Below, in pieces: positions 58,201 to 58,868 of a DNA stretch of 64,000 nucleotides. Origin of the DNA: Sipunculus nudus. Its lineage: Eukaryota; Annelida; Sipuncula; Golfingiida; Sipunculidae. The notes beneath the pieces are model-generated. The model worked only from the letters and a program-made list of their open reading frames with translations, was not told the origin of the DNA and ran no database searches. The stretch lies in NCBI GenBank assembly GCA_026874595.1, contig CM049308.1, positions 16,676,001-16,740,000 on the forward strand, written 5' to 3'. The translations under genes were made by a program, and so were the position numbers. How positions within the stretch are numbered: position 1 is the stretch's first letter; each line of letters begins with the position of its first letter.

Positions 58201-58837
58201 GCTCACCTTGTCTGCCACAGCAAGCTAGCAAAGGGATATTGAAGGTTTATTCAAGGAAATCTCCAAATTTAGCAAATTCAAGCACTTTCAAAGGCTTGAA
58301 AATACATTAAAAATTTTACAAAATTTACACAGATTTGTAAGTATGTTTGAAGTCTGGGCACTTTGATTTAGTCTGGGTTTGATAGTTATTCAATATGAAG
58401 GCTACATGAGGGGGCTTCTAATTTCCACAAAATAAAAATACTGAGGGCTATGTCTATGATTGTTTATGAGGTGCATTCACAAGTGAAATAGAGATTTGGA
58501 ATATGTCTTTGGCAAAAACTAATTGATATGTCAGCGAAAAATAGAAAATGAAAAGCAAGAATAGAAAAACAAGAATAACTGAATCCAAGGACTGGTAACA
58601 AAATGTCTTGGGTCACTGTGAAAATGCATTATTTTGAGTGTTTATGTATACTCACTTGGACTTTGGTGCATAGGATGGAGCAACATTGGTTGCATTGCTG
58701 ATGGGTGGCAGATCAAGTGATGCTGCGTTCAACTGCTGTTGTTGTTGTGGCTGTAGTTGTTGTTGCTGTTGCTGAGGCGGGGCATCATCTTCCTGTGATG
58801 GGCCAGCCTTCTTGGCTGTCTGCTTGGTCCTGGCCAT
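1189..58837 (-). CDS. Split gene (36 exons visible): H3-tail-like N-terminus, LRR, pseudo-Roc, COR and MBT repeats; 3' end open
   Basis: Assembled by hand from exons in which frame, splice borders and phase agree. About 1,700 codons are visible. Order by residue: H3-like start 1-10; polyQ 22-35; Pro-rich about 70-80; Lys-rich 101-126; acidic 185-206; cysteine-type LRRs about 268-366; Roc-like segment about 422-560 with degenerate nucleotide-binding motifs; COR about 650-912; unassigned 913-1113; MBT core A 1126-1168; MBT arm 1200-1221; MBT core B 1296-1338; arm of a third MBT 1376-1397; unassigned or basic C-terminal part. Roc-COR defines the Roco family (LRRK, MFHAS1, DAPK1). MBT repeats are methyl-lysine readers (L3MBTL, SFMBT). 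The Lys-rich and acidic tracts suggest a nuclear, histone-binding protein (inference). The last exon ends in a donor, so the gene probably continues past position 1. Alternative: two neighbouring genes, though phases agree throughout and no internal promoter or stop was seen before exon 32. I recognise the domains, not a named gene. Confidence 0.75.
1500..2140. repeat. About 150-bp diverged tandem repeat
   Basis: Repeated blocks with 'CTGACCTCATTAAATATG', 'GAGTTTCATGAAAATCAATC' and 'GGTAAGTTATGGCAG'. The same family appears at 31380-31735. It lies between exons 35 and 36. Confidence 0.7.
2801..2869 (-). CDS. Exon 35: Lys/Arg-rich segment
   Basis: 69 nt, phase 0/0: FLHKFVVKKAEILKKSSRSN, then LLK. 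Acceptor GTAACAG, donor GTGAGG. If the donor is ignored the frame continues 45 codons to a TGA near 2666, which would be an alternative C-terminus. Confidence 0.42.
3091..3212 (-). CDS. Exon 34: C-terminal basic segment
   Basis: 122 nt. In phase 1 it is open throughout (40 codons, GVHFLDAPGYSLPPDEQVLV, then a Lys-rich helix) and ends at a perfect GTAAGT donor. In phase 0 it reads 25 codons and stops at TGA 3135-3137. The donor quality favours the open frame; both may be used. Confidence 0.52.
3548..3718 (-). CDS. Exon 33: helical segment with a GT-run donor
   Basis: 171 nt if the first GT is used, residues 1561-1617 (57 codons, DEMDMQASQDVLCYCSQRLI and on). The acceptor CCCCAG is good. The donor lies in GTGTGTGTGT, so the exon could end in any phase. 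The first GT leads to an early stop in exon 34; the third (end 3544) keeps exon 34 open. Confidence 0.6.
3719..5049. other. Intron between exons 32 and 33, no feature seen
   Basis: Apart from the possible read-through end of exon 32 (TAA at 5011-5013), I see no exon, repeat or element here. The frames present are short and lack splice borders. Confidence 0.4.
5050..5261 (-). CDS. Exon 32: unassigned segment, possible alternative terminal exon
   Basis: 212 nt, phase 1 in, residues 1490-1560. A very hydrophobic patch (RFIFFWFL) is followed by HGDCHYVYTLKPG and a helix ending FVEQLQ. The acceptor ATAG was chosen because G+AT opens the frame. The donor CAG|GTTGCT is weak. If the intron is retained, the frame runs 12 more codons to TAA at 5011-5013, giving an alternative end. 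Confidence 0.65.
5325..5640 (+). mobile_element. tRNA-derived SINE
   Basis: The head (GGTGGTGTAATGGATAGGGT) resembles a tRNA A-box region, and about 35 nt on there is a degraded B-box (GGTTTCGCAT). The body that follows is not tRNA-like and ends near ACCGCCATTG. It lies in the intron between exons 31 and 32. Family not identified; it resembles SINEs common in molluscs. Confidence 0.65.
5816..5980 (-). CDS. Exon 31: Ser/Thr/Pro-rich segment
   Basis: 165 nt, phase 1 in and out, residues 1435-1489. Low-complexity start (MPSLTGSGD), then LLPDPLTKQLLLYP. No domain recognised. Acceptor TTGTAG, donor GTCAGT. Confidence 0.78.
6410..6521 (-). CDS. Exon 30: post-MBT segment
   Basis: 112 nt, phase 0 in, phase 1 out, residues 1398-1434. 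Starts EQKENTPPYEF like exon 25 and ends Lys-rich (GKIKK). The donor chosen is GTAAGG; a weaker GTCTTG upstream gives the same phase and would drop seven residues. Confidence 0.78.
6953..7032 (-). CDS. Exon 29: arm of a third, incomplete MBT
   Basis: 80 nt, phase 1 in, phase 0 out, residues 1371-1397. FSWDTYLPEMEALPVPHYLF is another MBT arm, but no GMKLEA/FDGW core follows it in the visible exons. Confidence 0.88.
7767..7931 (-). CDS. Exon 28: MBT repeat B, second half (GC donor)
   Basis: 165 nt, phase 1 in and out, residues 1316-1370. ILIHFDGWSKTYDYV keeps all three cage aromatics (F1328, W1331, Y1335); IHPLGF follows. The only donor that keeps phase is GCAAGT (GC at 7765-7766). The GT two codons away would put a stop at the start of exon 29. 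Confidence 0.9.
8900..8987 (-). CDS. Exon 27: MBT repeat B, first half
   Basis: 88 nt, phase 0 in, phase 1 out, residues 1287-1315. PGMRLEAWDKKTPSLVCVAT is an MBT signature. D1303 is kept, but the Asn position is T1306. The acceptor tract is a TTA trinucleotide repeat. Confidence 0.92.
8994..9018. repeat. ATA trinucleotide microsatellite at the exon 27 acceptor
   Basis: About eight ATA/TAA repeats ending a few bases upstream (in transcript sense) of the AG at 8988-8989. On the minus strand it supplies the T-rich tract of the acceptor. Confidence 0.9.
9416..10200. mobile_element. Non-autonomous TIR element with TA duplication (Tc1/mariner/pogo-like)
   Basis: Begins CAGTAGAGCGCTGTTTTTCC and ends with the inverted counterpart. 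TA flanks both sides (9414-9415, 10201-10202). Inverted similarity continues loosely for some 60 bp. 785 bp, no transposase frame. It lies in the intron between exons 26 and 27. Confidence 0.75.
10560..10990. repeat. Low-copy repeat with 'AAGGTCAAGGTCAC' motifs
   Basis: Two related halves (ATTTTGGCCTATTTGACCAT and ATTTTGGTTGATTTGACCTT), each followed by AAGGTCAAGGTCAC. Probably a two-unit tandem remnant in the intron between exons 26 and 27. Confidence 0.5.
11058..11137 (-). CDS. Exon 26: insert between MBT arm and core
   Basis: 80 nt, phase 1 in, phase 0 out, residues 1260-1286. A short helix (IYQELLREL), then IPAIPDLPPC. Acceptor TTGTAG, donor GTGAGG. Confidence 0.82.
11724..11838 (-). CDS. 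Exon 25: insert between MBT arm and core
   Basis: 115 nt, phase 0 in, phase 1 out, residues 1222-1259. It starts EQTKGCPPYEF, paralogous to EQKENTPPYEF in exon 30. In canonical MBTs the core follows this motif directly; here about 60 residues are inserted. Confidence 0.85.
13012..13091 (-). CDS. Exon 24: arm of MBT repeat B
   Basis: 80 nt, phase 1 in, phase 0 out, residues 1195-1221. FSWDKYIIQTKATPAPHFLF matches the helical arm (F.W..YL..T.a..AP..lF) that precedes MBT cores. Same intron phases as exon 29, so the two came from an internal duplication. Confidence 0.9.
14261..14407 (-). CDS. Exon 23: MBT repeat A, second half
   Basis: 147 nt, phase 1 in and out, residues 1146-1194. LLIHFDGWTSTFDYL, then SPDLHPVGF, match the MBT consensus. 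Cage aromatics F1158 and W1161 are present; the third position is F1165 rather than Tyr. It ends in LQAP, the usual lead to the next MBT arm. Donor GTAGGA. Confidence 0.92.
14515..16040. repeat. 86-bp minisatellite, about 17 copies
   Basis: Units repeat at exactly 86 bp: TTTTGAGTC begins at 14589, 14675, 14761, 14847 and so on to 15965, which is 16 periods without a net indel. Each unit carries several AGTCACAnAA motifs and a CTGGTCTGTTGTAATACAAT segment. Edge units are degraded. It lies in the intron between exons 22 and 23. Short open frames through it are artefacts of the period. Confidence 0.95.
17206..17302 (-). CDS. Exon 22: MBT repeat A, first half
   Basis: 97 nt, phase 0 in, phase 1 out, residues 1114-1145. 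EEGMKLEALDRKNPHLTCVA is the MBT core signature (GMKLEA.D..NP...VATV). D1133 and N1136 fall where the Asp and Asn of the L3MBTL1 methyl-lysine pocket lie. Confidence 0.92.
17380..17690. repeat. 31-bp degenerate minisatellite with CCAAT-box motifs
   Basis: Units of the form GCTCCTCATTGGTTAATTGA plus AATACAACA recur, two adjacent copies at exactly 31 bp and about six more degraded. Each copy centres on ATTGG or ACTGG. It lies just 5' of exon 22 in transcript order. Confidence 0.7.
18257..18388 (-). CDS. Exon 21: segment before first MBT
   Basis: 132 nt, phase 0/0, residues 1070-1113. WKLHFVSVGETLYSVDVDSY continues the beta-rich region. Acceptor TATCAG, donor GTGAGT. It leads directly to the MBT in exon 22. 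Confidence 0.85.
19022..19145 (-). CDS. Exon 20: beta-rich unassigned segment
   Basis: 124 nt, phase 2 in, phase 0 out, residues 1028-1069. NKTVLINMETGTITKDN looks like a beta-hairpin repeat. Acceptor TTTTTCAG, donor GTCAGC. Confidence 0.85.
19430..19620. repeat. Diverged dispersed-repeat tail
   Basis: ACAGACAGATGGATGAATGG, then CTACAGCTCCAATGACTTTC, AGTCAGCTAAAA. Same tail type. It lies between exons 19 and 20. Confidence 0.5.
19668..19867 (-). CDS. Exon 19: beta-rich unassigned segment
   Basis: 200 nt, phase 0 in, phase 2 out, residues 962-1027. Alternating hydrophobic strands (VQVKGNWITVMPN, FEVCLLLGRGICVGI) suggest a beta-barrel or propeller-like fold. No family recognised. Acceptor TTCCAG, donor GTGAGT. 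Confidence 0.85.
20152..21428. repeat. About 30-bp tandem repeat copying the exon 18 donor (split by hAT element)
   Basis: Roughly ten copies of a unit containing ATGTCTGCTACT (plus strand), at 20152-20225 and 21132-21428. On the minus strand the unit is the last part of exon 18 with its donor (GCAGACATGATCAG then GTGAGTAGC or GTAAGTAGC). Several copies keep a usable GT donor. Confidence 0.8.
20226..21131. mobile_element. Non-autonomous hAT-like element
   Basis: 906 bp with short inverted ends (TAGTGGTAGG and TAGTGGTGGG). It is flanked by an 8-bp duplication matching at 7 of 8 (CTTGTCAT, 20218-20225; ATTGTCAT, 21132-21139). An 8-bp duplication fits hAT. Inverted CGATCATCGAT-type sequences lie near the right end. 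It is inserted inside the minisatellite derived from the exon 18 donor, so it is younger than that array. Confidence 0.75.
21401..21510 (-). CDS. Exon 18: Cys-containing segment of unknown fold
   Basis: 110 nt, phase 1 in, phase 0 out, residues 925-961. Contains CEGEDRCLVCGL, possibly part of a metal site, though too few ligands are seen to say so. Its last bases and donor (GTGAGT) are the template of the roughly 30-bp tandem repeat that follows in the intron. Confidence 0.78.
21910..21946 (-). CDS. Exon 17: 37-nt mini-exon
   Basis: Phase 0 in, phase 1 out; residues 913-924 (RTLPGKDMQFNK). Small, but with a good acceptor (GTTTCAG) and donor (GTGAAT). It is needed to join exon 16 (phase 0 out) to exon 18 (phase 1 in). 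Skipping it would shift the frame. Confidence 0.72.
22207..22364 (-). CDS. Exon 16: end of COR-B
   Basis: 158 nt, phase 1 in, phase 0 out, residues 860-912. Beta strand TTTITIDVDLPSPGN, then a helix that fits the terminal COR helix. Acceptor TTTCAG, donor GTAAAT. Confidence 0.85.
23506..23725 (-). CDS. Exon 15: COR-B subdomain
   Basis: 220 nt, phase 0 in, phase 1 out, residues 787-859. SIITAVLHHILATKWP and CRNRVLLTDISGVVMEI match the COR-B pattern (F.rli.rl...; wr.Gv.l...g..l.i). The upstream intron is 5.4 kb and holds the composite satellite. Donor GTATGC. Confidence 0.87.
24414..28498. repeat. Composite dispersed repeat with 336-bp tandem core and higher-order duplication
   Basis: Opens with ACAAGTGACCCATGGGTCAT (24416 on) and closes with TAGCTCAG...CTGAGCTA followed by A's (28463-28498). 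Inside, CAGGTGGCGCCACCAGTCTG-type sequences occur at about 25778, 26116, 26461, 26797, 27133, 27470, 27806 and 28142, a period of about 336 bp. Units from about 26640-27350 recur almost unchanged about 1,009 bp further on, so three units were copied as a block. The left part (24700-25640) has a different GTGGCGCCACCTGTCATAAA unit. Fills most of the 5.4-kb intron between exons 14 and 15. Confidence 0.9.
29148..29270 (-). CDS. Exon 14: COR domain, middle
   Basis: 123 nt, phase 0/0, residues 746-786. A leucine-rich helix, then DGSIVLFHHMSDDLP, corresponding to the COR stretch '..g..liPs.Lp' that closes COR-A. Acceptor TACCAG, donor GTAAGT. Confidence 0.87.
29580..29780 (-). CDS. Exon 13: COR domain core
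   Basis: 201 nt, phase 0/0, residues 679-745. GSVVYPVGLHGEYVITDPAW followed by FCDIL is the clearest COR signature (hydrophobic strand, then DPxWxxxIM in LRRK-type proteins). The rest is helical. Acceptor CTCACAG, donor GTGAGT. Confidence 0.9.
29781..32257. other. Intron between exons 12 and 13
   Basis: Holds the 31380-31735 repeat; otherwise AT-rich sequence with no exon or element recognised. Confidence 0.4.
31380..31735. repeat. About 150-bp diverged tandem repeat (second locus)
   Basis: Two to three units with 'GACCTCTGACCTTATTTAAT', 'GAGTTTCATGAAACTCAATC' and 'GGTAAGTTATGGCAG', matching the array near 1500-2140. Intron between exons 12 and 13. Confidence 0.7.
32258..32485 (-). CDS. Exon 12: start of COR domain
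   Basis: 228 nt, phase 0/0, residues 603-678. Long charged helices (EVQEVMNKVKPAKEFQRAEY) lead into TLHYMNLL, which matches the COR motif before 'G.v.y' (al.fL...G). Acceptor TTATAG, donor GTGAGT. Confidence 0.88.
32951..33074 (-). CDS. Exon 11: end of Roc-like segment
   Basis: 124 nt, phase 2 in, phase 0 out, residues 562-602. Acceptor GTGCAG, donor GTATCT. Amphipathic helix-like content. It links the Roc-like segment to COR. Confidence 0.82.
33664..33809 (-). CDS. Exon 10: Roc-like segment, beta-5 region
   Basis: 146 nt, phase 0 in, phase 2 out, residues 513-560. VPDAVFLLVCISKSG occupies the position of the G4 strand (VGTHxD in active Roc domains) but lacks the specificity Asp. The donor is the GTCAGT inside CAGTCAGT, chosen because only phase 2 keeps exon 11 open. 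Confidence 0.8.
34793..34912 (-). CDS. Exon 9: Roc-like segment, middle
   Basis: 120 nt, phase 0/0, residues 473-512. DLLDLFLSDRIMVLLPVDAD resembles the Roc stretch between switch II and beta-4 (FLS.r..yLLV.D). Acceptor ATTAG, donor GTCAGC. Confidence 0.85.
35634..35812 (-). CDS. Exon 8: start of Roc-like (pseudo-GTPase) segment
   Basis: 179 nt, phase 1 in, phase 0 out, residues 413-472. VYKAVVVRSKNVHIGLLDWL (422-441) sits where Roc domains have beta-1, the P-loop and helix 1, but the GxxxxGK[ST] signature is absent. TYNMYECTED (from 464, running into exon 9) sits where Roc has beta-3 and DxxGQ, also not conserved. Placement rests on order and pattern relative to LRRK and MFHAS1, and on the COR domain downstream. 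Confidence 0.82.
35851..36940. repeat. Dispersed repeat, same family as the 24.6-25.7 kb segment
   Basis: Begins AACTAGAAAACGGGTAGTCG, similar to the sequence at about 24596, and carries several GGTGGCGCCACCTGTCATAA units about 280-300 bp apart. No coding content. Intron between exons 7 and 8. Confidence 0.8.
37400..38060. repeat. Dispersed repeat fragment (head plus body)
   Basis: Starts with a TGACCCATGGTTCATGACGC head and holds repeated 'CATGACCTAATTTCAGGTT' segments like those in the 24-28 kb array. The hairpin tail is missing. Confidence 0.7.
38359..38587 (-). CDS. Exon 7: last leucine-rich repeat and linker
   Basis: 229 nt, phase 0 in, phase 1 out, residues 337-412. It starts with a third LRR_CC unit (VKLSGCRKLTEGALVYLL) and a partial fourth, then a Gly/Pro/Ser-rich linker leading to the Roc-like segment. 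Donor GTAGGT. Confidence 0.88.
39771..39977 (-). CDS. Exon 6: cysteine-type leucine-rich repeats
   Basis: 207 nt, phase 0/0, residues 268-336. It shows the LRR_CC pattern seen in F-box/LRR proteins: IDLTGVDQLTDMFF, then IYLTGCHHLTDWGIKWM. Acceptor TTTCAG, donor GTCAGA. It continues directly into exon 7. Confidence 0.88.
40380..40450 (-). CDS. Exon 5: lead-in to the leucine-rich repeats
   Basis: 71 nt, phase 1 in, phase 0 out, residues 244-267. Good acceptor and GTAAG donor. It precedes the first LRR and contains LFDRFNITSHFPLEKIP. Confidence 0.82.
40930..41225. repeat. Diverged dispersed-repeat fragment with hairpin tail
   Basis: Ends in GATAGCTCAGATGACTTACA, then GTCAGGATAGCTAAAA, a decayed version of the family tail. 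It lies immediately left of exon 4. Confidence 0.55.
41262..41354 (-). CDS. Exon 4: basic linker
   Basis: 93 nt, phase 1 in and out, residues 213-243. Acceptor ATACAG, donor GTAAG. Charged, probably helical (FELQKTKNSLKSQVVKKAH). No domain recognised. It lies between the acidic tract and the leucine-rich repeats. Confidence 0.8.
41355..43838. other. Intron between exons 3 and 4
   Basis: AT-rich with one simple repeat (42355-42425). The segment 42780-43230 is less AT-rich and has long minus-strand frames, but no splice borders or known motif; it may be an old repeat. Confidence 0.35.
42355..42425. repeat. AT-rich simple repeat
   Basis: ATAATATAATATAATCTATA-type sequence with internal repeats. 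No other content. Confidence 0.85.
43839..44225 (-). CDS. Exon 3: Lys-rich segment and acidic tract
   Basis: 387 nt, phase 1 in and out, residues 84-212. It begins Pro-rich, then has a Lys/Ala/Pro stretch (about 101-126) that resembles a nuclear-localisation or histone-H1-like tail, and ends in EEEEQYFSDD followed by an Asp run coded largely by GAT repeats (about 193-205). Such tracts are common in histone chaperones and nuclear proteins. Its acceptor is embedded in a tandem repeat that copies the splice site several times. Confidence 0.85.
44214..44356. repeat. Tandem repeat (40-45 bp) copying the exon 3 acceptor
   Basis: Four copies of GTAAGATATCTAAAAATAAA plus flanks (units of 41, 40 and 45 bp, then a partial one). 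On the minus strand each has a pyrimidine-rich tract, an AG and ATATCTT, i.e. the exon 3 splice acceptor and first exon bases. The array runs into a dispersed-repeat head (ACAAGTGACC). Confidence 0.85.
44501..46329. mobile_element. 1.8-kb TIR element, probably non-autonomous
   Basis: The left end (TACCGTATTGTCTACTTGAA) and inverted right end (TACCGTAATGTCTACATCAG) match at most positions, with a further shared TTCGTA. If TA is the target duplication the element proper starts at CCGTA. No transposase frame. It lies in the intron between exons 2 and 3. Superfamily uncertain. Confidence 0.6.
47590..47841. repeat. Dispersed repeat tail fragment
   Basis: Ends in GACGGACAAAGGACC, then TAGCTCAGATGACTTATAGT, CAGCTGAGCTA and A's, the family's hairpin tail. 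Intron between exons 2 and 3. Confidence 0.75.
48155..48222 (-). CDS. Exon 2: proline-rich linker
   Basis: 68 nt, phase 2 in and phase 1 out. Acceptor TTGCAG and donor GTAAGT are both near consensus. It encodes residues 61-83, including a run of six prolines, so it could be an SH3/WW/EVH1-type ligand (inference). Intron 1 upstream is about 10.4 kb and carries the BEL/Pao element. Confidence 0.7.
49136..51003. repeat. Composite dispersed repeat, full head to tail
   Basis: Head ACAAGTGACCCATAATTCAT, about four body units of roughly 335 bp (GGTGGCACCACCTGTCTGCA-type boundaries near 50287 and 50624), and tail TAGCTCAGATGATTTACAGT with CAGCTGAGCTA and A's. Same family as the 24.4-28.5 kb element but more diverged. 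Intron 1, just left of the BEL/Pao element. Confidence 0.85.
51374..51659 (-). repeat. 3' LTR of the BEL/Pao element
   Basis: 286 bp. The polyadenylation signal AATAAA lies at 51436-51441 (minus). A short purine run (GGAGGG) precedes it and could act as the polypurine tract. In the host intron it supplies a same-sense polyadenylation signal. Confidence 0.95.
51686..57220 (-). CDS. BEL/Pao gag-pol polyprotein
   Basis: 1,844 residues with no stop or frameshift. By position: coiled, charged N-terminus; Gag-like DUF1759-type region about 275-450; two zinc knuckles (C495-C498-H502-C507; C528-C531-H536-C541); aspartic protease with DSG at 602-604; reverse transcriptase about 870-1050 with YVDD at 1010-1013; Pao-type peptidase A17 region; RNase H with D1192, E1237, D1266; integrase zinc site H1484, H1489, C1519, C1522; catalytic triad D1555, D1618, E1667; C-terminal DUF5641-like region about 1745-1840. 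Enzyme order PR-RT-RH-IN and the motifs fit BEL/Pao. No envelope frame follows. The reading frame looks intact, so mobility is plausible but not shown. Confidence 0.95.
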   Translation of the reverse strand: MDKMPGTGSNPADDSGPEQSGNDQEQEKMTEIKEKRKSLRAKMTRAMNRLRDSSRHIEVVGERRLNREMQEIQKDFNVLCELHGKLYDLTEAEGHAALDKWEADLATDFYEFEEEIEDRKAAYKALKGDRSLTVQAGQTSMVTRSNSDRDTTSRPPNERSEPSAPQRDTHHDVRESISETVRQRDPDMSADDCVEPGNIQRSNIPFPETVHMSDQYNMFGGQFAASQGHLSRRMYVFDSWIDDLVEFQETTPTRHVREMSVADALYRLEATKDVPNVRLCHFDGNPLQYVEFIESFKLHIHDKYHLTNDIRMLQLKMHVTGNADRAIADLGSAGVMYATALKLLKEQFGDKSVIGRAHINKLTKGSKIMPGNRQGLRDFSLDMINCLATMKRIGFHSDVNASDSLRRMVRRLPDHLIIKWKVKAAELRENGTMPTLDHISTLLRRQVKISYDPDFGDLEIGGRAEQRVWQKDKGKGVNAVKGQPLSEDRKRQLRCYVCSDQHRVSECPTFSDSTVSERFKTAKEQRLCYGCLNRGHTMRECRSKKKCDKAGCDKQHHRLLHTDPPPSSTVTTAFDKDGLLPVVRVLFRSNNGQVRQGNVLIDSGAATTIIRKDFSKALGLQGKREALELSVVGGQRLDQSDSRRIKVWISPLQGVGEYEIEAHEIDNTIVSVHPLDRHWLSSFQHLSGVQFSHKAGPIDLILGVQYSHLHVEEEIRKGAYFEPVGKKTKLGWFVIGPSNSRTPDVSINFVQKVNMETLYDMETLGIRTPGCSCPVKVMLLEDQRAQDIFETTCRKDGGRYVIGLPWKGDPKQLPDNYKLAESRLSSLERKLLNKPEMAELYCKAMDQFIEQGWAVQLTPAEIDRGGKPVFYLPHRGVYRPDKPSTPLRIVFDPACTYKGVSLNSLLYKGPCLIGDLFGVLLHFREEPVAFIGDISKMFLQVCLMEEDTHVHRFLWRDMDVSKEPKVYRLTRVTFGDKPSPSMASFVVLKVAEEFRSRFPEAAVLLKHDRYVDDIIHSCATFQEADRLKAAMEVILCSASFQIKEWICSSDIRKKHELQAVQDLDNGCTQDVSLDGQDSVKTLGVCWKPTTDMLHFQVKEMKPGILTKRIVLSRLSMIYDPLGLAAAVTIKTRIAMQNTWKLGMEWDDPLPEDYQDLWGRLFEELKSLEGLEIPRCVKPEAIGQKAELHVFTDASSVAYGAIAYIRTKSLGSTTPYIQLIAAKARVAPLRQTTIPRLELAAALIGSRLAKTIHEELRTGLTTTIWTDSRIVLHWIKSESHNLKQFVGVRVAEIQATWDPPHWRFIPTDKNPADDLSRGLKVTDLKGRWFKGPEFLVRSERDWPEQPAQDGTPLEDPERKQPKKLVCGVTKATSFIECRDFSDWHKMLRVTAWCYRFLHNARNKDKRRDTLSPREIETSERHWILKAQEDLGDWRQQYSDLSPFEKEGIVRVGGRLKRSNLSYDQVHPVLLPGSSHIAKLVMADAHSKAIHPGAERTLCEARRRYWITRGRNLAKLIVRKCIVCRKLRQPPHTTLMADLPPERMRVQSPPFTTTGVDLFGPFNLKFGRTQSRKAWGAIFTCGTVRAVHLEIVDDLSTQAFLQALRRFVSTHGWPTTIISDNGTSFVGTEKELKKLVQAGRQELKEFAMLHSVTWKFITPLSPNQGGFYESLIKQVKRAMKVIGDQRLTWNEMSTVFAEVKALLNSRSIGYSPNDPNDLQPLTPNHFLLGRATVDIPQGPFEETKNLHKRFEFVQAMVKRILQRFISEYLPTLTRRVKWKTKGRQLKPGDVVLLVDSAAPRGRWDMGRLLEVYPGQDGIIRNVKVSTKNGEYKRSVQRCCLLLEAES
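57283..57568 (-). repeat. 5' LTR of the BEL/Pao element
   Basis: 286 bp, TG...CA on the minus strand. Contains AATAAA (plus-strand 57345-57350) on the coding strand of the element. It differs from the other LTR at three transitions. Confidence 0.95.
57569..58655. other. Intron 1, 5' part
   Basis: Between exon 1 and the BEL/Pao element. One exon-like stretch (57583-57651, minus) has AG and GTAAGA borders but its only open phase does not match exon 1. Otherwise no feature. Confidence 0.35.
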
Positions 58838-58868
58838 CACAGATGGACCTGATACTTAAAGCTGGCTT
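58656..58868 (-). CDS. Exon 1 (CDS 58656-58837): histone H3 N-terminal copy plus polyQ
   Basis: The ATG at 58835-58837 is the first after an in-frame TAA. A pyrimidine-rich acceptor at 58869-58870 defines the 5' edge, leaving 31 nt of UTR. The protein begins MARTKQTAKKAGPSQEDD. After Met removal, residues 1-7 equal histone H3 A1-A7, K9 is kept, R8 is K and S10 is A. Glutamine runs (CAG/CAA) follow at residues 22-27 and 31-35, then a Pro/Ser-rich segment. The exon ends in phase 2 at a GTGAGT donor, matching exon 2. The gene does not continue into a histone fold: the similarity stops at about residue 10. Confidence 0.72.

Noticed and set aside
58652-58840. A genuine histone H3 gene or pseudogene at exon 1
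   Set aside because: Similarity to H3 stops after about ten residues. PolyQ and Pro-rich sequence follows, and no histone-fold segment is found on either strand nearby.
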